This document shows, piece by piece, positions 55,063-64,000 of a stretch of DNA of 64,000 bases. The DNA comes from Cellvibrionaceae bacterium. GTDB taxonomy: Bacteria; Pseudomonadota; Gammaproteobacteria; Pseudomonadales; Cellvibrionaceae. Numbering within the stretch: position 1 is the stretch's first letter; every line of letters starts with the position of its first letter. The notes beneath the pieces were generated by a model, which had not been told where the DNA came from, searched no databases, and saw only the letters and a program-made list of their open reading frames with translations. A program made the position numbers and the translations under genes. The stretch is from assembly GCA_021151825.1 (NCBI GenBank), contig JAGKWQ010000011.1:1-64000 (forward strand), given 5' to 3'.

Positions 55063-58000
55063 TCAGGCATTTTCTATCAACCATTCTTGTGCAGCAGCCA
55101 GTGTTTGTTGCAGTTCTTGTTGCAGACGTGTCCAGCCAGCAGCCGAATGCTGCACCGTTTTTTGCTCAAGCAATTCAAATTCCAGGGTCCGTGCAGCCTC
55201 AATAAAATCGGTAGCACCCAGCATCCCAACTGTTCCGCGCAAGGTATGCAAAACGCGAGCACAAGCCTCCCAGTCACCTTGCTGGTACAGCTGTTGTAAA
55301 TTGGCAATGGCTTTTTCAGTATTACCCAATAAATTGGTTACAAATAAACGGGTTTTTTCCATGTGCGCGCTATTAGCCGCCGACATTGCCAATAATTTTT
55401 CAATATTAAATTTTTGCGATGCAGAACCGGAATTTACTGTTGCAGTGGAACTTTCTGAAATCTGATTAGCTTGATGATGCGATATTTTTTCTTCCGGCAA
55501 ATAGCGTGCAATGGTCGCTAGCATTATGTCTGCCTCAATCGGCTTTGCAATCAAATCGTCCATGCCGGAAGCCACACATTCATCGCGCTCAAATTCCATA
55601 ACGCCTGCAGTCATAGCCAGGATAGGTATAGTTAACGTCAATTCTTTACGAATAATGCGTGTAGCCGTGAAGCCATCCATTATCGGCATTTGCACATCCA
55701 TTAAAACCACATCATAAGCCGCACTATTTTCTCGTAATCGATCTACCGCTTTTTGGCCGTTATCGACAATATCCAGCGTAGCGCCAGCCTGGGTTAATAA
55801 ATCATGGGCAACAATCTGGTTAAATTCATTATCCTCGACCAACAATATGTGCCCGTGCAAATGTATATGCGTGCTACGTAAATGTTGCGCAGAATCGGTG
55901 TTGCTTGCTAACAGCTCATGCAAAGTATCGAACACACTGGAAGAGGTGAAAGGTTTAAATAAATACGCAGAGGGGCGCTGCGCAGATACCAGGTTTTTTT
56001 CCTGCTGCATAATTTTTTCACGTCCGAAAGCATTAACCATCAAAATCATCGGTGGTGTAGCTTCGCCCAATTGCGCACGCATCGCTTCTATAGCATTGAT
56101 GCCATTCATCCCAGGCATTTGCCAATCGACTAAAATGGCATCGTAGCGCTTTTGTTTTAGCGTTGATTCACGCACACGTTCGATAGCTTCTTTACCAGAG
56201 GCAGCAACATCTACTTGCCAAAACCAGGTTTGCATAATTTTTTGCAAGGCTTCGCGACTGGCCTGATTATCCTCCACAATTAATAATTGCAACTTGCGCA
56301 TAAATGCCGGTGACTTTTTTAATACTTCCGCCTCAGAAACCTGAAATGGAATCTGCACTGCAAATTCACTACCCTGGCCATGAGTGCTACTCACATAAAT
56401 ACTGCCATTCATTAATTCCACTAAGCGCCGCGAAATGGTTAACCCCAAACCAGTGCCACCAAACTTACGTGTGGTTGATGAATCAGCTTGGGTGAATGGC
56501 GAAAATAAGCGCGCAAGTTGCGCATCCGTCAAACCGATACCTGTATCGCGTACCAAAAATTGCAAACGGACTTCATTGGCAACGTCAGCATCGGGCGTTG
56601 CTTGCCTGACCGCACTAACCTGCACCGAAATTTCACCTTGCTCGGTAAATTTGATCGCGTTACTCACCAGATTGACCAACACCTGTTGCAATCGATGTGA
56701 ATCGCCCCATAACAGCGGAGGAATTTTTTCGTCCGCGCTGATAATTAATTCCAGGTTTTTATGTGCGGCATTCACACTCATTAAATTAGCGAGCGTTGAA
56801 AGTACATCATTCAGTGCAAATTGCACCGGCGCAATTTCCATTTTGCCCGCTTCGATTTTGGAGAAATCCAGAATGTCATTAAGGATTCCCAATAAGGATT
56901 TCCCTGAAGTGGAAATCATATTCAAATATTTTTTTTGTTCTGCCGAGAGCGGCGTTCTACCCAGCAGCTGGGCCATACCCAATACGGCATTCATCGGTGT
57001 ACGAATTTCGTGGCTCATGTTCGCCACAAAATCACTTTTTGCCTGGTTAGCTTGTTCAGCTTGTTGTTTGGCGAGACGCAATTTTAATTCGGCGTGTTTA
57101 CGCTCACTGATGTCGCGCGCAATGCCAACAAATAATGATCGGTCCCCCAGAGACATGGCATTGATGGTCAGTTCCAATTGAAAAACAGATCCATCCTTGC
57201 GCAAGCCGGGCAACTCCACGCTCGGTTTCCCCACTACCACTGGCTCACCGCCAGCGAGAAAACGATGCATACCCGTGTTATGCGCGTCGTGCATATTTTC
57301 CGGCATAAGCAGGGTAATTTTTTTTCCAATAACCTCTTCGGCGGTGTAACCAAAAATCAGCGTGGCGGCATGATTGAAAGATTCGATATTGCCCAGCTCA
57401 TCCACCGTGATAATACCTTCACCAACATTGTCCATTACGGTGCGCATACGCAGTTCTTTTTCCAATGCCAGCTGCTCGGATTTGGTGAGACGTGCAGTGA
57501 CCGGTTTGATTTGCGAGTGCAACATCAACGCACCGCCAATCACTAACAATAAAAATAAGGGAATGCTCCAGCGAAATTGTTCGCGAATGGGATTTAACAG
57601 CGAGCGCGTATCCTGTTTGACAACAATGCCCCAACCCTCCCCCAATAGCGGTGCATATGCGGCAATGACATTGATTTTTTCCTCATCCAATCCTTGAAAT
57701 AAACCCGAATGCCCGCGTGTGGCTAAATCCAATGGGGTCGGCTGGTTATAAATATTGGTGGTGGCCACTTGATAAAGTTGTGTGTGGTGTTTATCCGGAA
57801 AACACTGTAATGCGTTTTCTTGCCGTACGCACACACGAGTTTCATTCGGGCGGCCCGGGTCATCACTCAATAATTGATGAACCAGATGCGACAAGGGTTC
57901 CTCCAATACCATCGTACCCAGTTGCTCAAGACCATCGCGAATTGGCAATTGCAATTTTATCAACAGGCCTTCGTCCCACCCGAGTTGGGCCGGCATATTT

Positions 58001-59040
58001 TCCAAAGTGATTGAAAACGATGGGGCCGCAGAAAAACTTCCCAAATGCAATAGCATTTTCCCATCATTATCATAAATGGCGATTGCCCGGGTGCCTGAGA
58101 CCAGGATGCCATTGGTGATCATAGTTAATTCATTGCGTACCGCCGTATTGTCCGGTTCCTGCTGCAAGGCACTACTCAACGCATAAATGCGGGTTCGACC
58201 AGCATTCAGCCGCGCCTTGGTAAGCAATTGTTCAACCCCCAAATTAAAGGTTGCCGTTTGGGTTTTTAAAGTTTGGGTAAGGTTGATCCCCAAATTTTTG
58301 CCAAAAGTAATTTGTTGCGCAGCAAAACCGGCGACACCAACAATCAATGTTGCGATGACTAATAAGGCAGCTCCTCCGAACACAATTTTGTCACCATCGG
58401 CTAAATGCTTACGATTGAGATACCAGGGATTTTTCCTCCCGTGATACCAAAGCCCAAAGCAAACAACCAATAAACCGACAGAAGTATGCACGGCCATACG
58501 AGTCGCGGTAATGCCATATAAATGCTCTAACTGGAGCAGATGTCCGATTAGCCCGGCCACACCCAATAAACCAATAACCAACGTGAGAACTTGAATAGCT
58601 ACACCGCCCGCACGTGAATTCACCCGATGAGAGAGCAACAACACCAATCCGGTGAGCAAAAATGACAGAGCAGTGTTGGGCGGCATGCGCCCCGGATAGG
58701 GGTTTCCATCCAGTAACCAGGAATGGAAAGTGGTGAGATCTAACCGCAAATCAACACCGGTTATATGCTCTACCAATTCAAGCGAACCCAATATCAGCAG
58801 AAAACTACCTGCCAGTTTTTGCACACGCGCGGCAGCGGATGACGACACGAAAACCGGCGCCATCAGGGCAATGCCAGTGATTGCAAAACAAATGGCGGTA
58901 TTAATCACCATCGCAAGAAAATTTGAATGTAGCTGTAGCGCAGCCGGATAACGCATTAACCAGCCATAAATAACGACGACAGCCAATAGCAATACCAGGG
59001 CACCGGCACTTGTTTGTGCGCTTACGTGTTTCATTTGCAT
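55063..59040 (-). CDS. Large hybrid sensor kinase with PAS, two receivers and Hpt
   Basis: About 1325 residues. About seven N-terminal membrane segments (10-200) come first, then an eighth, a sensor region between membrane helices (about 250-490), a PAS domain (about 520-640, ITVDELGNIESFNHAATLIFGYTAEEVIG) and the His-kinase core (HEIRTPMNAVLG, His near 676). Two receivers follow (Asp near 972 in VDWQMPGMNG and near 1113 in MDVQMPIMDG), and a C-terminal Hpt domain (His near 1265 in LHTLRGTVG). It thus carries a full phosphorelay of the BarA type and hands phosphate to an unlinked regulator. The start is uncertain: ATG at 59040 or 59034, or TTG at 59055. Confidence 0.87.
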   Translation of the reverse strand: MQMKHVSAQTSAGALVLLLAVVVIYGWLMRYPAALQLHSNFLAMVINTAICFAITGIALMAPVFVSSSAAARVQKLAGSFLLILGSLELVEHITGVDLRLDLTTFHSWLLDGNPYPGRMPPNTALSFLLTGLVLLLSHRVNSRAGGVAIQVLTLVIGLLGVAGLIGHLLQLEHLYGITATRMAVHTSVGLLVVCFGLWYHGRKNPWYLNRKHLADGDKIVFGGAALLVIATLIVGVAGFAAQQITFGKNLGINLTQTLKTQTATFNLGVEQLLTKARLNAGRTRIYALSSALQQEPDNTAVRNELTMITNGILVSGTRAIAIYDNDGKMLLHLGSFSAAPSFSITLENMPAQLGWDEGLLIKLQLPIRDGLEQLGTMVLEEPLSHLVHQLLSDDPGRPNETRVCVRQENALQCFPDKHHTQLYQVATTNIYNQPTPLDLATRGHSGLFQGLDEEKINVIAAYAPLLGEGWGIVVKQDTRSLLNPIREQFRWSIPLFLLLVIGGALMLHSQIKPVTARLTKSEQLALEKELRMRTVMDNVGEGIITVDELGNIESFNHAATLIFGYTAEEVIGKKITLLMPENMHDAHNTGMHRFLAGGEPVVVGKPSVELPGLRKDGSVFQLELTINAMSLGDRSLFVGIARDISERKHAELKLRLAKQQAEQANQAKSDFVANMSHEIRTPMNAVLGMAQLLGRTPLSAEQKKYLNMISTSGKSLLGILNDILDFSKIEAGKMEIAPVQFALNDVLSTLANLMSVNAAHKNLELIISADEKIPPLLWGDSHRLQQVLVNLVSNAIKFTEQGEISVQVSAVRQATPDADVANEVRLQFLVRDTGIGLTDAQLARLFSPFTQADSSTTRKFGGTGLGLTISRRLVELMNGSIYVSSTHGQGSEFAVQIPFQVSEAEVLKKSPAFMRKLQLLIVEDNQASREALQKIMQTWFWQVDVAASGKEAIERVRESTLKQKRYDAILVDWQMPGMNGINAIEAMRAQLGEATPPMILMVNAFGREKIMQQEKNLVSAQRPSAYLFKPFTSSSVFDTLHELLASNTDSAQHLRSTHIHLHGHILLVEDNEFNQIVAHDLLTQAGATLDIVDNGQKAVDRLRENSAAYDVVLMDVQMPIMDGFTATRIIRKELTLTIPILAMTAGVMEFERDECVASGMDDLIAKPIEADIMLATIARYLPEEKISHHQANQISESSTATVNSGSASQKFNIEKLLAMSAANSAHMEKTRLFVTNLLGNTEKAIANLQQLYQQGDWEACARVLHTLRGTVGMLGATDFIEAARTLEFELLEQKTVQHSAAGWTRLQQELQQTLAAAQEWLIENA

Positions 59041-59221
59041 AGATCGAACAACCAATCCTTAACCAAACCAGTTTAAGGGTAGCCTATGAGCAGCAAGGTA
59101 CAATGGTAAGGTGCCATCAAAAGGCACAACGGAAGGGAAGAAACAGACAACACAAAAAGATAAAAAGCGTACCCCAAAGGCAGCCAGCGCGCCGAGGAAA
59201 AATGTGCAGAAAATGCGACAA

Positions 59222-59243
59222 GAGGAATCATCCCTGATTCCTC
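59222..59243 (-). terminator. Hairpin after the antiporter gene
   Basis: GAGGAATCA, loop TCCC, TGATTCCTC: a perfect 9-base stem just beyond the antiporter stop. The T run that follows on the minus strand is poor, so it may only stabilise the 3' end. The gap 59056-59249 shows no credible gene. Confidence 0.45.
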
Positions 59244-59249
59244 ACAGCA

Positions 59250-60701
59250 TCAGGTATTGGGGGAATGTGAGACAGAGGAGAGCGAGTTTTTCGTATCGTG
59301 TTTGAACACACGATTGATAATATCCAGCGCAGGTCCCGTCATGCAGGTAGTTACAATCGCCATGATCACCATCATGGTAAAGATTTCCGGGGAAATAACC
59401 CCCAGGTCATATCCGATATTCAATACCACCAACTCCATTAATCCGCGTGTATTCATCAGGGCACCAACCGACAAACTGTCTTTCCAGCTTTGGCCAACCG
59501 CCTTCGCGGCAAGGGCACTGCCCGCGAATTTTCCAAGTACCGCTACAAAAATAATTAACGCCGTGATTTGCCACAGATATGGATCGTTCAACAAACCAAT
59601 TTGCGTGCGCAAGCCGGTGAATACGAAAAATAGCGGCAATAACAATACCAGTGCAACATCTTGAACTTTCTCGATGAAAATCTGGCGGAACTTTTCGCTG
59701 TCCGGCATGATCGCACCGGCCATAAACGCACCAAAGAGTGCATGGATACCAACGATTTCGGCTGCGTAAGCAGAAAGAATCAACACTAAAAAGAAGATCG
59801 CCACTACCGGCCTGCTGATACTGTCCTGAGTGGAATGTTTTTCACTGACGCGCTGTAAAAACGGACGTACCAGTTTGATCATGACAATGACGTACACAAT
59901 CGATAACCCAATTGTGTACAAACCATTGATAAAAGTGCCGGCTTTCACAAACGCAATCAGCGCAGCCAGAATACACCAGGCGCTCACATCGTCTGCGGCT
60001 GCGCACGTCAGCGCGATAGTACCGAGCTTGGTTTTATTAATGCCCCGCTCCTGCACGATACGCGCAAGTACCGGGAACGCGGTAATACTCATTGCGACAC
60101 CGCTAAACAATGCAAATGCCGAAAATGGAACGTTTGCCGGCGCAAAATCCTGGTACAGGAAATACGACAGGCCTACACCGAGGGTGAACGGAAAGAAAAT
60201 GCTGGCATGACTGATGACCACCGCATCGTAAGCTTTGTCTTTCAGGGTTTTTAAACTGATTTCCATACCCACGATGTACATAAATAAAATCAAACCGATC
60301 TGGCTGATAAATTGCAAATTCCCCAATGATTGCTTGGGAAAAAGGCTCGCGAAAAACTCGGGGAAATGCATGCCCAGAAATGATGGGCCAAGCATAATGC
60401 CCGCGATCATTTCGCCAACCACTACAGGTTGTTTGATTTTGGTACAGACCCAGCCGAAGATCCGTGCCACCACAATAATAGTCGCAATCTGGGCCAACAA
60501 TAGCGCCAGTGGATGTTGGAAGTTATGCAGGATGATGCTAATGAAATCTGTCGATTGACTCGCGGTTGCCGGAGCCACTGTCGCTGCTGTAGCACCTTCG
60601 CTTTGCTCCATTTTCGCCCCAAGGAAAATAATCCAGTACGTCAAGGCGAACAGGCCGGCAGTAATCGTGAGATAGGATGCCCCTTGTTTGAATTTGCTCA
60701 T
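59250..60701 (-). CDS. Cation:proton antiporter, CPA2 family
   Basis: A 483-residue inner-membrane protein with about 12-13 hydrophobic segments and the Na+/H+ exchanger fold: VVGEMIAGIMLGPSFLG, CAAADDVSAWCILA with the paired Asp of the ion site, and GALMNTRGLMELVVLNIGYDLGVISPEIFTMMVIMAIVTT. There is no RCK/TrkA-N regulatory domain, which sets it apart from KefB/KefC. It is divergent from the GbsR-type regulator across a gap of about 230 bases. Confidence 0.88.
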   Translation of the reverse strand: MSKFKQGASYLTITAGLFALTYWIIFLGAKMEQSEGATAATVAPATASQSTDFISIILHNFQHPLALLLAQIATIIVVARIFGWVCTKIKQPVVVGEMIAGIMLGPSFLGMHFPEFFASLFPKQSLGNLQFISQIGLILFMYIVGMEISLKTLKDKAYDAVVISHASIFFPFTLGVGLSYFLYQDFAPANVPFSAFALFSGVAMSITAFPVLARIVQERGINKTKLGTIALTCAAADDVSAWCILAALIAFVKAGTFINGLYTIGLSIVYVIVMIKLVRPFLQRVSEKHSTQDSISRPVVAIFFLVLILSAYAAEIVGIHALFGAFMAGAIMPDSEKFRQIFIEKVQDVALVLLLPLFFVFTGLRTQIGLLNDPYLWQITALIIFVAVLGKFAGSALAAKAVGQSWKDSLSVGALMNTRGLMELVVLNIGYDLGVISPEIFTMMVIMAIVTTCMTGPALDIINRVFKHDTKNSLSSVSHSPNT

Positions 60702-60871
60702 TTTTGTTCTCGCTTGCTAAATCCAATATCGTTGTAGTGGTAAGCCTGCATGGCAGGAGCTGCGTAAACTACCACGGCAAATTCCACGACTTACAGTTGT
60801 AACAGATAGTTATTCGCTATCGGCTTGCAACCAGCCATCTGTTCATCTGCACCACTTTTTATTCGCTGTAC

Positions 60872-60918
60872 TTGACCTGCATCAATCAATTCTGTAATTT
60901 CAGAATGTACTGAAAATT
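60872..60918 (+). promoter_or_regulatory. Promoter and operator of the GbsR-type gene
   Basis: A -35 TTGACC (60872-60877) and -10 TAATTT (60895-60900) are exactly 17 bases apart. The palindrome ATTTCAG-AATGTA-CTGAAAAT overlaps the -10 and start, so binding would repress. It copies the operator at 54991. TTGAC-CTGC-ATCAA (60872-60885) also resembles an FNR/Anr box, one base from consensus. Confidence 0.65.
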
Positions 60919-60931
60919 CAGGAATTCCAAT

Positions 60932-61501
60932 ATGTCCGAAAAGCTCACGCCAATGATCCAGTCTTTTATCCTTCACTTTGGTGAGATGGGTAGTCGCTGG
61001 GGGATTAACCGTACGGTAGGCCAAATGTATGCCTTGCTCGTGCTCAGCAAAGAGCCGCTCTGTGCTGACGACATCACCGAGGCGCTGGGAATCTCCCGCT
61101 CCAATGTGAGCATGGGACTAAAAGAATTGATCTCGTGGGAATTAGTGAAACTGCAACATCGCCCTGGTGAGCGCAAAGAGTTTTATTCGGCGCCGGGGGA
61201 TGTATGGGACATCGCCAAAACCCTGATAGAGCAACGCCGTAAGCGCGAGATTGATCCTACACTGTCTACGCTGCGCAATTTATTAATCGAAACGCCGGCA
61301 AATGATAGTGAAGCGTATGCACAACAACGGATGCGCGAAATGCATGAACTTATTGAAATGCTGACACTCTGGACTCAAGAGATCCAGCGTCTGGATTCTG
61401 CGCAACTCGGCAAATTACTCAAGCTCGGTAACAGCATCGGCAAAGTGCTCGACATGAAAGACCGCCTGCTCGGTTCCAGCAAAAAAGAATCAACAAAGTG
61501 A
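60932..61501 (+). CDS. GbsR/MarR-type transcriptional regulator
   Basis: A 189-residue DNA-binding protein. The N-terminal MarR-like winged helix reads GINRTVGQMYALLVLSKEPLCADDITEALGISRSNVSMGLKELISWELV, followed by KLQHRPGERKEFYSA (wing) and a long helical dimerisation tail. This is the GbsR branch, known in Bacillus for choline sensing. The ligand here is unknown. A palindrome over its own promoter suggests self-repression. It lies between the antiporter and cydAB. Confidence 0.88.
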   Translation: MSEKLTPMIQSFILHFGEMGSRWGINRTVGQMYALLVLSKEPLCADDITEALGISRSNVSMGLKELISWELVKLQHRPGERKEFYSAPGDVWDIAKTLIEQRRKREIDPTLSTLRNLLIETPANDSEAYAQQRMREMHELIEMLTLWTQEIQRLDSAQLGKLLKLGNSIGKVLDMKDRLLGSSKKESTK

Positions 61502-61685
61502 GTGATTGCCAGGTAAAAACGTAGGTTGGGTTAGGTGCGAGCACAACGAGCACCGTCCTCTAAAAAAGAAATCAGGCTAACATGACCATATCGCAACACG
61601 CAGCAAAAATTTCTACGAAGCAAATCTGCAACGATTAAAGCTTCGTCACAAAAAGGATTGCTCCATTTTTTATCGAGGTACCTTT
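61502..61685 (+). promoter_or_regulatory. cydAB upstream region
   Basis: A gap of 184 bases without a gene. It must hold the cydAB promoter. ACGAAGC and its inverse GCTTCGT (about 61614-61646) form a spaced dyad. No copy of the GbsR-type palindrome and no clear FNR box was seen here. AGGTACC near 61676 may act as ribosome site. Confidence 0.35.
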
Positions 61686-63053
61686 ATGCTCGAAACACTG
61701 ATACTTTCCCGCATCCAATTTGCGGCTAATATTTCCTTCCATATTTTATTTCCCACTATTTCTATCGCGCTCTGCTGGTTTTTATTTTATTTCAAAGTGC
61801 GCTACAACCGCAGCGGCGATGAAGTCTGGATGCGCGCCTATCGTTTCTGGGTAAAAGTATTTGCACTGACATTTGCATTGGGCGTGGTCAGCGGCATCAC
61901 CATGAGCTTCCAGTTCGGCACCAACTGGCCGGGTTATATGGAAACGGTTGGCAATATTGCAGGGCCGCTACTCGGTTATGAAGTGTTGACTGCATTTTTT
62001 TTAGAAGCAACATTTTTAGGCATCATGTTATTCGGCATTAACAAGGTATCCAATCGCATTCACACGCTCGCCACTTTTTTAGTCGCATTCGGTACCAGCA
62101 TGTCGGCCTTCTGGATTATCGCCCTCAACTCCTGGATGCAAACTCCTACCGGTTTTGAAATGCGCCAGGTCGGCGACATGCTGAAAGCCTTTCCATTGGA
62201 TTGGTGGGAAATTATTTTTAATCCGTCCATGCCTTATCGTCTCGCGCATATGTTGATTGCATCCGGCTTGACCGCTGCATTTTTAATTGCCGGTATTTCT
62301 GCATACCGTATTTTAAAAGATGATCACAAACCTGCCCCACGCCTCGCTTTAAAAACTGCCGCTACCGCTGCTGCGATATTAATTCCGCTCCAAATATTTC
62401 TGGGCGATCTGCATGGCCTCAATACGCTGCATCACCAGCCCGCAAAAATTGCAGCAATGGAAGCGGTCTGGCATACCGAAAAAGGCGCGCCTTTAGTTTT
62501 ATTTGCGATTCCCGATAAAGAAACCCAAAGCAATAAATACGCAATCCAGATTCCCAATATGGCGAGCATTATTTTAACGCACACTACTGACGGCGAACTT
62601 AAAGGGCTGAATGAGTTTCCTAATGCACACCCACCTGTAGCTCCATTGTTTTACGGCTTCCGCATTATGGTTGGAGTGGGAATGTTGATGTTGCTCGTAT
62701 CCTGGGTTGGCTGTTGGCAAATTTACCGCCGCAAAGAAGTATCACCGCTAATGTTGAAAGTATTTGTCGGCATGACCTTCTCCGGCTGGATCGCCACACT
62801 CGCCGGTTGGTATGTCACCGAAATCGGACGGCAACCCTGGTTAGTAACCGGCGTATTAAAAACGGCCGATGCCGTTACCAGTACACCGGCTACAAATGTA
62901 GGCACTTCGTTGGCAATTTATCTAACACTTTACGCAGTATTACTGATCGCCTACATACGCACATTATTTGTTATGGCAAGAAAAGCAGTGCTGGTGGATC
63001 GACCTGAAGAAGTCGATACCTTGCAAGAAAAACTGGTCGAAGAAAATCTGTGA
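61686..63053 (+). CDS. cydA: Cytochrome bd-type quinol oxidase subunit I (CIO type)
   Basis: Catalytic haem subunit of cytochrome bd oxidase, which reduces O2 with quinol and works at low oxygen. His19 (NISFHILFP, haem b595), Glu99 and Glu107 (LLGYEVLTAFFLEATF), His188 (YRLAHML, haem b558) and the GRQPW motif are all present. At 455 residues it is shorter than E. coli CydA (about 522), because the quinol loop is short. This is the cyanide-insensitive (CioA) type of pseudomonads. Its stop is ten bases before cydB. Confidence 0.94.
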   Translation: MLETLILSRIQFAANISFHILFPTISIALCWFLFYFKVRYNRSGDEVWMRAYRFWVKVFALTFALGVVSGITMSFQFGTNWPGYMETVGNIAGPLLGYEVLTAFFLEATFLGIMLFGINKVSNRIHTLATFLVAFGTSMSAFWIIALNSWMQTPTGFEMRQVGDMLKAFPLDWWEIIFNPSMPYRLAHMLIASGLTAAFLIAGISAYRILKDDHKPAPRLALKTAATAAAILIPLQIFLGDLHGLNTLHHQPAKIAAMEAVWHTEKGAPLVLFAIPDKETQSNKYAIQIPNMASIILTHTTDGELKGLNEFPNAHPPVAPLFYGFRIMVGVGMLMLLVSWVGCWQIYRRKEVSPLMLKVFVGMTFSGWIATLAGWYVTEIGRQPWLVTGVLKTADAVTSTPATNVGTSLAIYLTLYAVLLIAYIRTLFVMARKAVLVDRPEEVDTLQEKLVEENL

Positions 63054-63063
63054 GGAAAACATC

Positions 63064-64000
63064 ATGACTGATATCAGCACTTTGTCCGGTGAAGCATTCT
63101 GGTTGCCCGTTATTTTTATTGGTTTGATGGGACTCGCCTTCTTTATTTACGCAATCCTTGATGGCTACGATTTAGGTGTCGGCATTTTATTGCCCAAAGA
63201 TTCCGAAGCACAACGCGATACCATGATCGCCAGCATCGGCCCGTTTTGGGATGCAAACGAAACCTGGCTGGTGTTGGGCGTCGGCATTTTATTGATTGCC
63301 TTTCCACTTGCGCACAGCATGATTTTATTAAATTTATATTTACCGGTAACGGTAATGCTCGCCGGTTTAATATTGCGCGGGGTTGCATTCGACTTCCGCG
63401 CCAAAGCACCGGAAGATCACAAAGAGTTATGGGATCGCGCCTTTCAAGTCGGTTCATTGCTCGCCACGCTCGCGCAAGGCTATATGCTCGGCCTGTTTGT
63501 GATGGGTTTTGAAGATACTGTTGCATCACATTTGTTTGCCGCACTCAGCGCAATTTGTGTCACTGCCGGATATACCTTTATCGGCGCTGCATGGCTGGTG
63601 TTAAAAACCGAAGGTGAATTACAAAAACGCGCGGTGTGGTGGGCGCGTCGCTGTGCGTGGTTAATGCTGTTGGGAATTATCGCCGTATCTATCGTAAACC
63701 CGTTGGTCAGCAGCACGATTTTTGATAAATGGTTTGGCTCACCATTGGTCATGGTGTTGTGGGTAATTCCGGTATTTTGTGTTGTGCTGTTTTTTATTGC
63801 CGACCGCTATTTACGCCGCGCACCTTACACAAATGATTTCGGCTGCTGGATTCCATTTGCTGCCGCCGCGATGATTTTCCTGTTAAGTTTTATCGGTTTG
63901 GCCTACAGCTTTTTTCCCGATGTTGTGCCCGGCAAACTCGACATCTGGCAAGCCGCCAGCGCACCGGAATCATTGAAGTTTATTTTGTACGGCGTGGTCG
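63064..64000 (+). CDS. cydB: Cytochrome bd-type quinol oxidase subunit II (partial at window edge)
   Basis: Begins with ATG at 63064, with GAGGAAAA before it, and stays open for 312 codons to the window end; some 20-30 residues at the C-terminus are likely missing. The start MTDISTLSGEAFWLPVIFIG and the motifs LDGYDLGVGIL, GPFWDANETWLV and RGVAFDFRAK are typical of CydB/CioB. Several membrane helices are visible. It pairs with CydA and completes the oxidase. Confidence 0.93.
   Translation, partial: MTDISTLSGEAFWLPVIFIGLMGLAFFIYAILDGYDLGVGILLPKDSEAQRDTMIASIGPFWDANETWLVLGVGILLIAFPLAHSMILLNLYLPVTVMLAGLILRGVAFDFRAKAPEDHKELWDRAFQVGSLLATLAQGYMLGLFVMGFEDTVASHLFAALSAICVTAGYTFIGAAWLVLKTEGELQKRAVWWARRCAWLMLLGIIAVSIVNPLVSSTIFDKWFGSPLVMVLWVIPVFCVVLFFIADRYLRRAPYTNDFGCWIPFAAAAMIFLLSFIGLAYSFFPDVVPGKLDIWQAASAPESLKFILYGVV

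Noticed and set aside
59111..59305. GTG-initiated 64-codon frame, very Lys/Arg-rich
   Set aside because: Overlaps the antiporter end, has no clear ribosome site, and the composition looks like chance in a purine-rich gap.

Overview
The window is a bacterial chromosome segment from a gammaproteobacterium, most likely of the Cellvibrio/Cellvibrionaceae group and not far from Pseudomonas. This is inferred from gene content and order, not from any search. The block clpB-pgeF-rluD-bamD-(nadE)-pilS-pilR-minor pilins-pilY1-pilE-ispH-fkpB-lspA-ileS-ribF-murJ follows the well-known Pseudomonas order closely. The ilvB-ilvN and ilvC-pssA pairs are also gamma-typical. No tRNA, rRNA, CRISPR array, transposase or prophage was seen.

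Layout. (1) 0.1-3.1 kb: pssA, ilvC and the divergent regulator ilvY. (2) 3.1-11.3 kb: an accessory stretch that separates ilvC from ilvBN. It holds a membrane-anchored CadC-like regulator facing an unknown exported protein, a 3-methyladenine glycosylase, a compact lipid-type cluster and a lone PEP-CTERM protein. The lipid-type cluster consists of an unknown protein, a fused KASIII-like synthase plus heme-oxygenase-like di-iron domain, a fatty acid desaturase and a fatty acid hydroxylase. (3) 11.3-14.6 kb: ilvN and ilvB with a long, clearly folded RNA leader, then a small DUF4124 protein. (4) 14.6-22.5 kb: clpB with a recognisable heat-shock promoter, a DUF4870 membrane protein, pgeF, rluD, bamD and nadE. 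(5) 22.7-34.3 kb: the type IV pilus block pilSR, pilE, pilY1, pilX, pilW, pilV, fimU and an inverted fimT. (6) 34.3-41.8 kb: ispH, fkpB, lspA, ileS, ribF and murJ. (7) 41.9-54.9 kb: accessory and envelope genes. These are a two-domain lysozyme-inhibitor-type lipoprotein, a DUF481 protein, a kinase-like protein with a toxin-type N-terminus, SOS-controlled yebG, a solute-binding protein, a methyltransferase/PhyH dioxygenase fusion, a propeller-type hybrid sensor kinase, a secreted glycerophosphodiesterase and a DUF393/membrane pair. (8) 55-64 kb: a large hybrid sensor kinase, a CPA2 antiporter, a GbsR-type regulator and a cyanide-insensitive-type cytochrome bd oxidase (cydA, and cydB cut by the window edge).

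How parts work together. IlvB/IlvN and IlvC are successive steps of branched-chain amino acid synthesis. IlvY sits beside its expected target ilvC, and the ilvB leader probably adds RNA-level control. The pilus genes form one minor-pilin priming and adhesin complex with the PilSR two-component pair. BamD, MurJ, LspA, PgeF, PssA and the lysozyme-inhibitor lipoprotein all serve the envelope. The same palindromic operator lies in front of the GbsR-type regulator and, 6 kb away, in front of the DUF393/membrane pair, so these probably form one small regulon next to the bd oxidase.

The best candidates for undescribed biology are the KASIII-di-iron/desaturase/hydroxylase cluster (6.1-10.7 kb), the kinase-like putative effector (43.6-44.8 kb), the methyltransferase-PhyH fusion (46.7-48.7 kb), the shared palindromic operator, and the tandem hairpins with near-identical loops after yebG.
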